NCBI GenBank assembly: GCA_003499925.1
Contig: DNRQ01000038.1
Span: 54,989-118,988 of the forward strand
Direction of reading: 5' to 3'
Length of the DNA stretch: 64,000 nucleotides
Source: Geobacter sp.
GTDB lineage: Bacteria > Desulfobacterota > Desulfuromonadia > Geobacterales > Geobacteraceae
Each line of letters opens with the position of its first letter. Positions within the stretch are counted from its first letter, which is position 1. Position numbers and translations under genes: made by a program. Shown one piece after another: positions 43,906-51,721 of this stretch. The notes under the pieces are model-generated. The model did no database searches and was not told the DNA's origin. It was given only the letters and a program-made list of their open reading frames with translations.

Positions 43906-43923
43906 CTGTCACACAACTGTTAA
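43906..43923 (+). promoter_or_regulatory. Pho-box-like site upstream of phnD
   Basis: CTGTCACACAACTGTTAA is two 7-base direct repeats (CTGTCAC, CTGTTAA) separated by four bases, the PhoB-type arrangement. A -10-like TGTAAT follows at 43929-43934. It stands 138 bases before phnD, which suggests induction by phosphate starvation. Confidence 0.7.
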
Positions 43924-44061
43924 GTCCCTGTAATGACGGTGCAATACGGCACTGATAAATTCTCCGCTATATGCCACATCATTGGAATGCCGGCCCAGGG
44001 AGCGCAGCTGCTACGACTGCGCACTCGTTATGAACCCACTCAAGCCAGGAGGAAATTCATC

Positions 44062-45000
44062 ATGAAATACAGAGCTTTCACCCGATTGATCACTGCGGGG
44101 CTTTTGGCCCTGATCGTGCTGTGCAATGCCGGCTTGGCCGTCGCCGAGTACGGTACCGCCTCAAACCCTTTACGGGTGATGCTGATTCCCGCTGACGGCG
44201 GTACCGAATCCGGCACACGTGCGGACTTCGAGCCGCTGTTCAACGCCGTGAGCCGGTCCACCGACCTCCACTTCAATATCCGGGTGGGTCAAAGCTACGG
44301 CGCGGTGATCGAGGCGATTAACAGCAACCTCGTCGATATCGCGTTCTTCGGGCCGGTTTCCTATGTGCAGGCTCGCCAGCGCGGCGGCGCGGAACTGCTG
44401 GGGGTTGCTGTGGATAAGGGCTCTTCTGTCTACTATGCCGGGATCTTCGTCCCCGCGAATTCTCCCGTGAAGTCCATTACCGACCTCAAAGGAAAGCGGG
44501 TCTCCTTCGGCGATGTCAACTCCTCTTCCAGCTTTACCTACCAGGTGGCGATGATGCTGCAAAGCGGCTTGGATCCGGCTCGGGACCTGGGTGAGGTGCG
44601 CATGACCGGCTCCCACTCCAACAGCCTGATGGCCCTGTCCGAAGGGCTGGTTGACGCCGCCTGCCTGAGCTTTGACTCCTACGAAAAGGCGGTCAACCAG
44701 AAGTTGATCGATCCGAGCCGTTTCCGCGTACTGGTCAAGAGCGATCCGATCCCCAACCCGCCCCTGGCCCTCAACACCAAGCTGCCGAAACAGCTCAAGG
44801 CGCAGTTGAAGAAGGCTTTTGGCGAAGTTCATAAAGCACCGGGGATACGTCCCGAAATGGTTCGCGGTTACGGCGGCAAGAAGGTAGATCGCTATGACAC
44901 CGCCTTTACCGAGGCGCAGTTTGCCAAGCCGGCCGCGACCCTGGCCAAGGTCACCGATGAAATCAAGGCAGCCATGCTGCGTCGCACGTCGCAGCGTTGA
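44062..45000 (+). CDS. phnD: Phosphate/phosphonate ABC transporter substrate-binding protein
   Basis: 312 residues. A signal peptide ends near GLAVAEYG. PhnD-type features: LRVMLIPADGGTESGTRADF, the ligand-loop region GQSYGAVIEAINSNLVDIAF, FFGPVSYVQA, SITDLKGKRVSFGDVNSSSS and LVDAACLSFDSYEK. It binds phosphonate, phosphite or phosphate in the periplasm and hands it to PhnE/PhnC. The start follows CCAGGAGG; the 129-base frame extension upstream would run through the Pho-box-driven leader and lacks support. The gene order phnD-phnC-phnE-HAD and the Pho box support a phosphorus-scavenging role. The exact ligand is unknown. Confidence 0.87.
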   Translation: MKYRAFTRLITAGLLALIVLCNAGLAVAEYGTASNPLRVMLIPADGGTESGTRADFEPLFNAVSRSTDLHFNIRVGQSYGAVIEAINSNLVDIAFFGPVSYVQARQRGGAELLGVAVDKGSSVYYAGIFVPANSPVKSITDLKGKRVSFGDVNSSSSFTYQVAMMLQSGLDPARDLGEVRMTGSHSNSLMALSEGLVDAACLSFDSYEKAVNQKLIDPSRFRVLVKSDPIPNPPLALNTKLPKQLKAQLKKAFGEVHKAPGIRPEMVRGYGGKKVDRYDTAFTEAQFAKPAATLAKVTDEIKAAMLRRTSQR

Positions 45001-45013
45001 TTAAAGGCAAAAG

Positions 45014-45041
45014 GTGCCGGCCGCATGCGCGCGGCCGGCAC
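45014..45041 (+). promoter_or_regulatory. Strong hairpin between phnD and phnC
   Basis: GTGCCGGCCGC and GCGGCCGGCAC form a perfect 11-bp stem around ATGCGC. No T-run follows, so it may set differential mRNA stability between the binding-protein gene and the ABC genes. The ATG in its loop is in frame with phnC but buried, which argues for the later GTG start. Confidence 0.6.
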
Positions 45042-45054
45042 GGAGGTTAATATC

Positions 45055-45870
45055 GTGGTCCGTTTCGAAGCTGTATCCAAGCAGTACCCGGACGGCACCC
45101 GGGCGCTCGAGAACGTTTCCCTGGCGGTGCCCAAAGGGGAGTTCTGTGTAGTGCTCGGCCCATCAGGGGCAGGAAAGTCCACCCTTCTGCGCCTGCTAAA
45201 CGGTCTCGCCGAGCCCAGCGCGGGACAGTTGTATTTTGCCGGCGAGCAGGTCACCAGGCGCAATCTTCGCTCCGTCCAAAAGCGCGTCGCCATGATTCAT
45301 CAGTCCTTCAACCTGGTGCCGCGGTTGCCGGTGCTCAGCAACGTCCTCTCCGGGATGTTGCCTGCCGTCTCCACGCCGCGCGCGCTGCTGGGAGCTTTTC
45401 CCGCCGAGATGCAACAAAAAGCCTGCCGTCTCATCGACCGGGTCGGCCTGGGGGAAGAACATGTCTACCGGCGAGCGGGTGAATTGTCCGGAGGGCAGCA
45501 GCAGCGGGTAGGTATTGCCCGTGCTTTCATCAACGATCCGCTGGTGGTTCTGGCGGATGAACCGGTGGCAAGTCTCGATCCCAGGATGAGCCGTTGCGTT
45601 TTATCGCTGCTCAAGGAGGCGTCCCGGGAGCTGGGCGCTACCGTGCTCTGCAGCTTGCACCAGATAGACCTGGGGCGTGAGTTTGCCGACCGGGTGATAG
45701 GGATGCATGGCGGGCGGGTGGTCTTTGACGGGGGAGTGGAAGAGTTGACGGACGAGGTGCTGAGCGTCATCTACGACGGTTCCCGGACGCAATCGGAGCT
45801 CCCCTTGGACCGGCCCTATGGCGCTGGCGAACTGATCCTTGCCGCATGCAGTGAGGGGATCCTGGCATGA
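45055..45870 (+). CDS. phnC: Phosphonate ABC transporter ATP-binding protein
   Basis: 271 residues. Walker A is GPSGAGKST (near residue 38), the Q-loop is in MIHQSFNLV, the signature is ELSGGQQQRVGIARA, Walker B is LVVLADEPVASLDP and the H-loop is CSLHQIDL. The region MIHQSFNLVPRLPVLSNVL is typical of PhnC. The GTG at 45055 is chosen because GGAGG lies eight bases upstream and the alternative ATG at 45025 sits in a hairpin loop. It overlaps phnE by four bases (ATGA). It energises import through PhnE. Confidence 0.88.
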   Translation: MVRFEAVSKQYPDGTRALENVSLAVPKGEFCVVLGPSGAGKSTLLRLLNGLAEPSAGQLYFAGEQVTRRNLRSVQKRVAMIHQSFNLVPRLPVLSNVLSGMLPAVSTPRALLGAFPAEMQQKACRLIDRVGLGEEHVYRRAGELSGGQQQRVGIARAFINDPLVVLADEPVASLDPRMSRCVLSLLKEASRELGATVLCSLHQIDLGREFADRVIGMHGGRVVFDGGVEELTDEVLSVIYDGSRTQSELPLDRPYGAGELILAACSEGILA

Positions 45871-46883
45871 GCGTCCAATCGCCCTCGCCATCACAGCCGG
45901 ATCAGTGGCGCCTGAAACCCGCCTTCCCGGTCGGCACGCTTCTGCTGCTGCTGGTAGCCTCCATGCTGCTGACCTGGTCCGCTCACCGTACCGAGATCGA
46001 TCGGATGCTGGTGCAAAGCGGCGAGGCGGTCGCCGCTGCGGCGGGTTTCCAGGAAACATCCCAGGTGCTGAAGGGGCTGGGGCGTATCGCCACCGACCTG
46101 TTTCCGCTTCAGTTCAGTGAGACCCGGGAAACCGCGCGGCTGGAAAACTTCGACCCGAATAATTTGCCGCCGCTATCGCACCTGGGTAAAAAGGAGGTAC
46201 GCGAGTCCCGGCTCAACTCCAGCACCATGGCGATGGAAGAGACCACCGTGGAACAGGAGGTACTGATACAACCGGTCGGCTATCTCTGGCACGCCATTGT
46301 TCTCATGCTGCAAACCATAGAGATCGCACTCTGGGGCACCATCCTGGCCGTGATCATCGCCGTCCCCCTGGCGATACTCGGGGCGCGCAACTACGCGCCC
46401 CATCCCGCGGTCTATCACGCTTCCCGAGCCCAGTGCAGTTTTCTGCGGGCCATGCCGGAATTGATCAGCGCGCTTTTCCTGGTGCTGGCCTTCGGTTTCG
46501 GGCCCATCGCAGGAGTCCTGGCTCTCGGGCTGCACACGGCCGGGGTCCTGGGAAAATTCTTCGCCGATGAGATTGAAAATTCGGATCCCGGGCCGCAGGA
46601 CGCCTTGCGCAGCACCGGCGCCAACCGGGTCAAGGTGCTGGGATACGCCGTCTTTCCCCAGGTGCTTCCCTCCTTCCTCGCCTACATCCAGTACATCCTG
46701 GAGCGCAATATCAGAACCGCAACGGTGATCGGCATCGTCGGCGCGGGGGGGATCGGGCAGGAGTTGAAGGGGCGCTTCGAAATGTTCAATTTCTCCCACG
46801 TATCCACGATACTGCTGGTTATCCTGATCACCGTCATGGTTCTCGAATACCTGACCGGGCGTCTGCGCGGCAAGCTGCTGTGA
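45867..46883 (+). CDS. phnE: Phosphonate ABC transporter permease
   Basis: 338 residues. An N-terminal helix (VGTLLLLLVASMLLTWSA) and a ~90-residue extracytoplasmic stretch precede the BPD_transp_1 domain with helices such as IALWGTILAVIIAVPLAIL. The loop that touches the ATPase is EIENSDPGPQDALRSTGAN (EAA-like), and IVGAGGIGQELKGRFEMF is the usual PhnE C-terminal part. The start overlaps phnC (ATGA). The long periplasmic stretch with NFDPNNLPPLSHLG is unlike short PhnE proteins and might help receive ligand from PhnD. Confidence 0.87.
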   Translation: MSVQSPSPSQPDQWRLKPAFPVGTLLLLLVASMLLTWSAHRTEIDRMLVQSGEAVAAAAGFQETSQVLKGLGRIATDLFPLQFSETRETARLENFDPNNLPPLSHLGKKEVRESRLNSSTMAMEETTVEQEVLIQPVGYLWHAIVLMLQTIEIALWGTILAVIIAVPLAILGARNYAPHPAVYHASRAQCSFLRAMPELISALFLVLAFGFGPIAGVLALGLHTAGVLGKFFADEIENSDPGPQDALRSTGANRVKVLGYAVFPQVLPSFLAYIQYILERNIRTATVIGIVGAGGIGQELKGRFEMFNFSHVSTILLVILITVMVLEYLTGRLRGKLL

Positions 46884-46971
46884 GGGAGCACGGCACACGG
46901 ATCGGTGCAAAAAGAGCCTTGGACGGCACGGTTTGTCCCTCCGTCACCAGCCGAAATGAGGAGGGCGCTGC

Positions 46972-47649
46972 GTGAAGCTGCAGGAATGGTGCGAGAGAAA
47001 GGCCTTGGTGTTCGATCTCGACGGAACCCTGGTCGACACGATTCCCGATCTGGCGCTGGCGCTCAACCTGGCGCTTGCAGAGCTGGGACTTGAAGAGGTC
47101 GACCGCGATCTGGTGGCGGAAAGCCTGCACGACGGGCTGGAAGGTTCGGTGGACGCAGCCTTGAAGCATCAGGCGGCATACGGGCTCCGTGCCGCAGACC
47201 CTGCACTGCGCGGGGAGCTGCTGCGCTGTTACGACTACCATTACGCACTCAATGTCAGCGAATCTTCGCGGGCCTTTGCCGGCGTCGAGCATGTCCTGGC
47301 ACGGTTGCGGCGGCGGGGTGCGGCGCTGGCCGTCTGCACCAACAAGTCACAGACGTTGAGTGAGCGGCTGTTATCCGATCTCGGCCTGAGCACCTACTTC
47401 GATGTCGTTATCGGTGCCGCCCCCAAGCGACCGCGCAAGCCTGCGCCGCAGCCGTTACTGGAAGCCCTGCAGCGTCTTGGCACCGAACCCGCAGGGGCAG
47501 TGCTGGTCGGCGACAGCTGGGTTGACGTCCACTGCGCCCGGGCCGCCGGGGTCGATTGCCTCATCCACGGAGCCGGCTACGGGAGGATCACCACTGCGGC
47601 GCCGGGAATTGGCCGGATCTTTCATGCCTACTCGGAGTGGCTCGTTTGA
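46972..47649 (+). CDS. HAD-superfamily phosphatase (phosphoglycolate-phosphatase-like)
   Basis: 225 residues. HAD motif I is VFDLDGTLVDT (Asp nucleophile near residue 16), motif II CTNKSQT, motif III the lysine in RKPAPQPL and motif IV VGDSWVDVHCARAAG. The helical cap is of the Gph type. It follows phnE by 88 bases in the same direction, so it may process a phosphorylated product of phosphonate uptake, although true phosphonoacetaldehyde hydrolases have a different cap lysine that I do not see. GTG start with GAGGAGGG upstream. Confidence 0.8.
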   Translation: MKLQEWCERKALVFDLDGTLVDTIPDLALALNLALAELGLEEVDRDLVAESLHDGLEGSVDAALKHQAAYGLRAADPALRGELLRCYDYHYALNVSESSRAFAGVEHVLARLRRRGAALAVCTNKSQTLSERLLSDLGLSTYFDVVIGAAPKRPRKPAPQPLLEALQRLGTEPAGAVLVGDSWVDVHCARAAGVDCLIHGAGYGRITTAAPGIGRIFHAYSEWLV

Positions 47650-47688
47650 GCTGACGGTTTAGCCGCGCCGATGCAACGGCTCGCAGAC

Positions 47689-47905
47689 CTCGCTAAAAGG
47701 AGATAAACCGCGCCCTGCAGCTCTTGCCGGCCGAGAAGGTACCCAGGCTGTTCATGAACCGGCACTAGGGCCGTTACAGAGGCAGCGTATGCTGAAAGTG
47801 CTTTCCGTCTTCGGCACCCCGTCCCGAGGCCGTGGCCGCGGGGACCGTCAGGCGGGGCTTCTCAAGGAGAAGGTGGTCATCGATACCCGCGGTGTGTGGC
47901 GCTAG
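47689..47905 (+). pseudogene. Scar: mosaic of kinase 3' end, wecB pieces and wecC 3' end
   Basis: In order: 47689-47769 matches the last ~78 bases of the kinase gene (GGAGATAAACCGCGCCCTGC); 47770-47788 is a short spacer with AGAGGCAG as before wecB; 47789-47818 matches the first bases of wecB (ATGCTGAAAG, CTTTCCGTCTTCGGCACC); 47822-47853 matches wecB near 30893-30925 (GTGGCCGCGGGGACCGTCAG); 47857-47905 matches the last 49 bases of wecC ending GTGTGGCGCTAG. Order and strand are those of the intact genes, so a second kinase-wecB-wecC set was present and lost by internal deletions. Confidence 0.8.
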
Positions 47906-48543
47906 TCTGACGGATCGATTCGAGGACCTTCCGGATATCGCGGGGAAATGTCAAAACAGGATGCGCAAGCCGGAGTTAATGACGAGGCCACATCTCAGTC
48001 GGGATCTGGCCTCGTATGCGTCGGCGCTTTGAAGGATGGGATGTTCCGGGGGAGTCGAGAATTTCAATTCTAAAGTTTAGGTTCCGTGAGGAGAAATTGC
48101 ATTACACCGATAAGATTGATCCGTCTACGGAATATCAGGTTCTTCTCCCGGATATCAATGGTTGATTGCGCCTTCTCACCAAGCCTTAGGTACTGCTCAT
48201 ATGCGGTGTCGAAAGGGTTAATTTTTTTCTTTTTCACGTTTTTCAGTGCTCCTTGCACAGAGGAAAATCAGAACCGGATTCATTGTGAAAATTCCTGCTC
48301 TTAGACGTTTAATTGGTGTCTCTATTATGGACCTGAAATTTTGTGATCATGTCACATGCGGCTGACTTTCAGATGAAATACGCAATGACCCGAACTTCCC
48401 CGATCCGACCGGATGACCTGCGGCAATATCCACTTCGCAAAAAATGCTTCTTCCAAACGAACGATAGCACCCCACGATGTTGATGCCGTTTCATCGCCAA
48501 CAACCACTCTTCGCGCCGGATGCAACGAGGCTCAAAGGAATAT
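47906..48543. other. Low-GC gap with no supportable gene
   Basis: The gap between the scar and the M28 peptidase gene is clearly more AT-rich than its surroundings (48060-48450 in particular). Short frames occur on both strands, the best being minus-strand 48070-48258 (62 codons, Lys-rich start), but none has a convincing ribosome-binding site or known family. It may be eroded foreign DNA. Confidence 0.4.
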
Positions 48544-48561
48544 TTGTCACAGTATTGTGAC
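48544..48561. promoter_or_regulatory. Pho-box-like / palindromic site before the M28 peptidase
   Basis: TTGTCACAGTATTGTGAC; on the minus strand it reads GTCACAATACTGTGACAA, and with flanking bases CTGTCAC-AATA-CTGTGAC, a 7-4-7 repeat. It is also nearly palindromic. It lies ~170 bases before the next start. A dimeric repressor site is an alternative. Confidence 0.45.
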
Positions 48562-48732
48562 AGATTGGAAACAACTATTGCAAATGGTCGCGGACTGTTT
48601 AATATCAGGGAAATTCGGCTTGCTGCCGATTTTGCTGAACTCTGTCGAGCCTGACTTGCGGCCACGCGATTGCTGCCGGTTCCGGGTGCGTCAGGCTCCT
48701 GATCGCGTTATCGGACAAATAGGGGGTAGTGC

Positions 48733-49638
48733 ATGGTTTCGGATCAGTTCTTCAGGGAAGCAGTCTCCATCGAGCGCATCCGCAGCCACATTCGGGCGCT
48801 GGAAGGGGTGAGGCATCCGGTGGAGACGCCCGAGGCGCTGGAGCAGGCCGCCGACTACCTTACGGAGTCGCTCCGCTCTCTGGGCTACGATATGACCGAA
48901 CAGCGCTTCCCGGACAACGGCCGCCCATTCCGGAACGTTATCGCCACCCGTGTCGGGCTCCAGCGCCCCGATGAACGGGTCGTCATCCTTGCCCATTACG
49001 ACACGGTTGCCGGGTCGCCTGGCGCCGATGACAACGCCAGCGGGGTTGCGGTACTGCTGGAGATAGCCCGGGTGCTGGCGCAGTTCAGTTTTGAGCGGAC
49101 CGTCCAGTTCATAGGCGTCAGTCTCGAGGAAAACGGCAAGGACGACGATCCCTGCTCCGGGACCAGGGGAAGCCGGGCTCTCGCGGCCCATGCCCGGGAA
49201 AGCGGCTGGAGAATCGAGGGGGTCGTGGTACTCGAATCGGTCGCCTACGCCGGAGATGCCGTCACGCAGTCCCTTCCGCCGGGGGTAGCGATCCCGGTCC
49301 CCGAGGCCGGGAATTTCATCGCCGTGGTGGGGAACGAGCGGTCGAGGGAACTGATAGACGGTTTTGTACGGGCGGTTGAGCGCTATCGGGTCGATCTGCC
49401 CTATACCGTACTGGCGGTCCCCGGAAACGGCGAACTGCTCCCTGACAGCCGGCGCTCGGACCATGCCTCCTTCTGGGACGAAGGGTTCAGGTCGGTCATG
49501 GTGACCGATACCACGAACTTCCGCAACCCCCACTACCACCGGCCGACCGACACCCTGGCCACGTTGAATCTGGAGTTCGCCGCAAAGGTAGGCCGCGCCA
49601 CCACCGGGGTGCTCCTGGAGCTTGCGCGGCTCGCCTGA
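48733..49638 (+). CDS. M28-family zinc peptidase
   Basis: 301 residues. Metal and catalytic motifs of the aminopeptidase Y/M28 clan: the first His in VVILAHYDTVAG, the bridging Asp in GADDNASGVAVLLEIARVL, the Glu pair in VSLEENGKDD and the final His in NPHYHRPTDT. It removes N-terminal residues from peptides, or acts on related amide substrates. No signal peptide is evident. The insertion GKDDDPCSGTRGS after the Glu pair replaces the usual GLLGS-like loop. It follows the long gap with AGGGGG before the start. Coupled loosely with the alpha/beta hydrolase behind it. Confidence 0.83.
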   Translation: MVSDQFFREAVSIERIRSHIRALEGVRHPVETPEALEQAADYLTESLRSLGYDMTEQRFPDNGRPFRNVIATRVGLQRPDERVVILAHYDTVAGSPGADDNASGVAVLLEIARVLAQFSFERTVQFIGVSLEENGKDDDPCSGTRGSRALAAHARESGWRIEGVVVLESVAYAGDAVTQSLPPGVAIPVPEAGNFIAVVGNERSRELIDGFVRAVERYRVDLPYTVLAVPGNGELLPDSRRSDHASFWDEGFRSVMVTDTTNFRNPHYHRPTDTLATLNLEFAAKVGRATTGVLLELARLA

Positions 49639-49676
49639 GCAATGGAACCCTGCCGTCATGTTCCAGGAGGTGGCCC

Positions 49677-50762
49677 TTGAAGCCAGCAGCCCCGTTCCCG
49701 CTGCCGGGTGCACCCGACAGCCTCTACGAGTATTGCGCCGATCACCGCTTTTCTCCCGGCGTAAAGCGGCCAACCCGGCTCCTTACCGCCATCATCCCGT
49801 GCCTGACCGGGATCGGCTCTCTGTATCAGGCCGTTGCCGCGGCACGGGACCGGCGCGACCACCCCCCTCCCGGCAGGCTGGTGGATGTCGACGGCTGCCG
49901 GCTGCACGTGCAGACGTCGGGCCGCGGCCTCCCTTCGGTCGTCCTGGAATCGGGTCTCGGAGGGATGTCCTCGGCGTGGGGATGGATTCAACCGGAAACG
50001 GCCAAGTTCAGCCGCGTCGTTTCCTATGATCGGGCCGGCCTCGGCTGGAGCGGGCCGGACCCTGCTCCCAAGACGGCCACTCTCGCTGCGCGGCGGCTGC
50101 GCAGCCTCCTTGTGCACTCCCGCGTCCCTCCTCCCTACGTGCTCGTCGGTCACTCCATGGGCGGCCTCTTCATCCGGGTCTTTGCCGACCTCTTCCCGGA
50201 CGAGGTAGCCGGGATGGTGCTGCTCGATGCCGTCCACCCCGACCAGCACCTGCGAAGTGCCGCCATAGAGACGCATATGCGTACCGGCTTTCGCCTTCTC
50301 AAGACCGTTCCCCTTCTGGCCCGACTGGGGTACGTCCGCCTGACCGGGCTCTTCGACGCCTGGGGGGAAGGTTTGCCGGCACGGCAGGCGGCCGAGTCGG
50401 AAGCATTCCTCTCCTGTTACCAGCACCTGAAGACTACGAGGGACGAGTCGCTTGCCTGGGAAACCATCTGTGCCGAGGTGCGCGGCAGCTGCGGGCTGGG
50501 GGATATCCCTCTGGCGGTCGTTACGGCGGGCAAGGAGGTGCTCCCCGGTCAACCCGAACTGCAAAGTGAGCTCGCTCTCCTCTCTTCCGAGAGCGTCCAT
50601 TTTGTCGTCAAGGGTGCCGACCATGTGACGCTGGTCAGCCGGCGCGAACATGCCCTGACCGTGGTGCAGGCGATCCGCCATGTGGTCGAGAGGGTCAATG
50701 CCCAGCGACCGGAAACCAGACGGCTGCCGCCCTTCGTTGCCGCGTCAGCCTCGACGTCTTGA
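49677..50762 (+). CDS. Alpha/beta hydrolase
   Basis: 361 residues. A ~70-residue N-terminal part with a weak hydrophobic segment (LLTAIIPCLTGIGSLYQAV) precedes the hydrolase fold: PSVVLESGLGGMSSAW, VSYDRAGLGWSG, the nucleophile elbow LVGHSMGGLF and the catalytic-His region VKGADHVTLVSR. The substrate is unknown; relatives act on esters. The start is TTG with CCAGGAGG seven bases upstream; no in-frame ATG lies nearby. It follows the peptidase by 38 bases and may share its transcript. Confidence 0.78.
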   Translation: MKPAAPFPLPGAPDSLYEYCADHRFSPGVKRPTRLLTAIIPCLTGIGSLYQAVAAARDRRDHPPPGRLVDVDGCRLHVQTSGRGLPSVVLESGLGGMSSAWGWIQPETAKFSRVVSYDRAGLGWSGPDPAPKTATLAARRLRSLLVHSRVPPPYVLVGHSMGGLFIRVFADLFPDEVAGMVLLDAVHPDQHLRSAAIETHMRTGFRLLKTVPLLARLGYVRLTGLFDAWGEGLPARQAAESEAFLSCYQHLKTTRDESLAWETICAEVRGSCGLGDIPLAVVTAGKEVLPGQPELQSELALLSSESVHFVVKGADHVTLVSRREHALTVVQAIRHVVERVNAQRPETRRLPPFVAASASTS

Positions 50763-50953
50763 GCAGGTATGCGGCTTCTCTCCCCTTCCCTAGGGAAGAT
50801 CCCCTGCACCGGAGCAATGGCTTTCTGTAATAAGGAACTGGCGTCGCTGATTGCAGAAAAAAATATGCTCCCGAAAAACAGGGATCCGTCACATTCAGAT
50901 TGAACAACCGCCGGTACCAGATACCCCGTGCAACCTCCTTTTATTAGATTCAT

Positions 50954-50971
50954 GTTACAGCCGGGTAACAA
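50954..50971. promoter_or_regulatory. Pho-box-like site in gap before the helix-hairpin-helix gene
   Basis: GTTACAGCCGGGTAACAA; read on the minus strand it is TTGTTAC-CCGG-CTGTAAC, a 7-4-7 repeat. It points away from the plus-strand gene at 51125, and it is also a GTTAC/GTAAC palindrome, so identity is uncertain. The rest of the gap 50763-51124 is AT-rich near 50990-51060 and ends with AAAAGGAGATC before the next start; no gene seen. Confidence 0.4.
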
Positions 50972-51124
50972 TTTCACCCTGTAGGCAAGATTACTATTCA
51001 TGAGGATTGTGCCCTTAATAGTTTATGGTATATTCCCTGACGCAGAGTCCAATTGGGAACCGATTGATGACATCAGGCACCGGACCAGCTAGTGCATGCG
51101 CTGCGATAAAAAGGAGATCGGGAT

Positions 51125-51649
51125 ATGACCGGAAATGAGCAAGAATTGCAACAGCTGCAGGGAATCGGCAGGACTTTGGCTCAGCGTCTGGTGGAGGCAG
51201 GTATCGGCAGTATCGCCAAGGTCGCCGCCGCCGGGGAGGATCAGCTCTGCGCCGTGAAGGGGATCAAGCGGAGCGCCGTGCCGCAGCTCATGGCACAGGC
51301 TGGCGCCCTTCAGGACAGTCCGCCTGCCGGCAAGGAGGTGCAGATTGCCGATCTCGAATTGGGGCTTTCCGGATTGCGCGATCAGCTGCGGATCCTCGTC
51401 GCCTCCGCAGCAGTGCGATATGCCCAGGAACTCGTCTCCAAGCCCGGACTCAAACTCTTCAGGAGCATAGAGAAGCTGAGTGTCTCCCTGGATAAGATCG
51501 AGGGGCGCCTGGAGCTGCATCCGCGCAGGGCCGGGAAAGTACTCGCCAAAGCCGGCAAGCGACTGTCAAGCCTGGGCGAAGCGGATCTAGTGGAACTTAG
51601 GACCGGTTTCAACAAGGCCCGTAACGCCCTGAAGCAGATATTGGTTTAA
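51125..51649 (+). CDS. Helix-hairpin-helix protein, paralogue 1 of 2
   Basis: 174 residues. Residues 8-60 carry two helix-hairpin-helix units (LQGIGRTLAQRLVEAG and AVKGIKRSAVPQL), as in non-specific DNA binding. The remainder is basic and helical with a coiled-coil look (LFRSIEKLSVSLDKIEGRL, LAKAGKRLSSLG). It is clearly related over its full length to the protein at 55.49 kb. The two flank the polyphosphate kinase and RMD1 genes and the second abuts a CHAD-domain gene, so a role at polyphosphate granules or nucleoid is suspected but not shown. Ribosome-binding site AAAAGGAG. Confidence 0.75.
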   Translation: MTGNEQELQQLQGIGRTLAQRLVEAGIGSIAKVAAAGEDQLCAVKGIKRSAVPQLMAQAGALQDSPPAGKEVQIADLELGLSGLRDQLRILVASAAVRYAQELVSKPGLKLFRSIEKLSVSLDKIEGRLELHPRRAGKVLAKAGKRLSSLGEADLVELRTGFNKARNALKQILV

Positions 51650-51661
51650 GGGCCCGGCAAC

Positions 51662-51700
51662 GGTCTCACCCGCCAGGCCGCAGCCATGGCAGGTGAGACC
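51662..51700. terminator. Candidate bidirectional terminator between HhH gene and ppk
   Basis: GGTCTCACC (51662-51670) and GGTGAGACC (51692-51700) are a perfect 9-bp inverted repeat between converging genes. An A7 stretch follows at about 51710, which would be a T-run for the minus-strand transcript but stands before the stem there. Confidence 0.4.
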
Positions 51701-51721
51701 GCAGGATCAAAAAAAGGTCCC

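Noticed and set aside
45025..45054. ATG start of phnC at 45025
   Set aside because: It sits in the loop of a perfect 11-bp hairpin and lacks a ribosome-binding site; GTG at 45055 has GGAGG eight bases upstream.
48070..48258. Minus-strand 62-codon frame, Lys-rich
   Set aside because: No ribosome-binding site of note, no family recognised and located in decayed AT-rich DNA.
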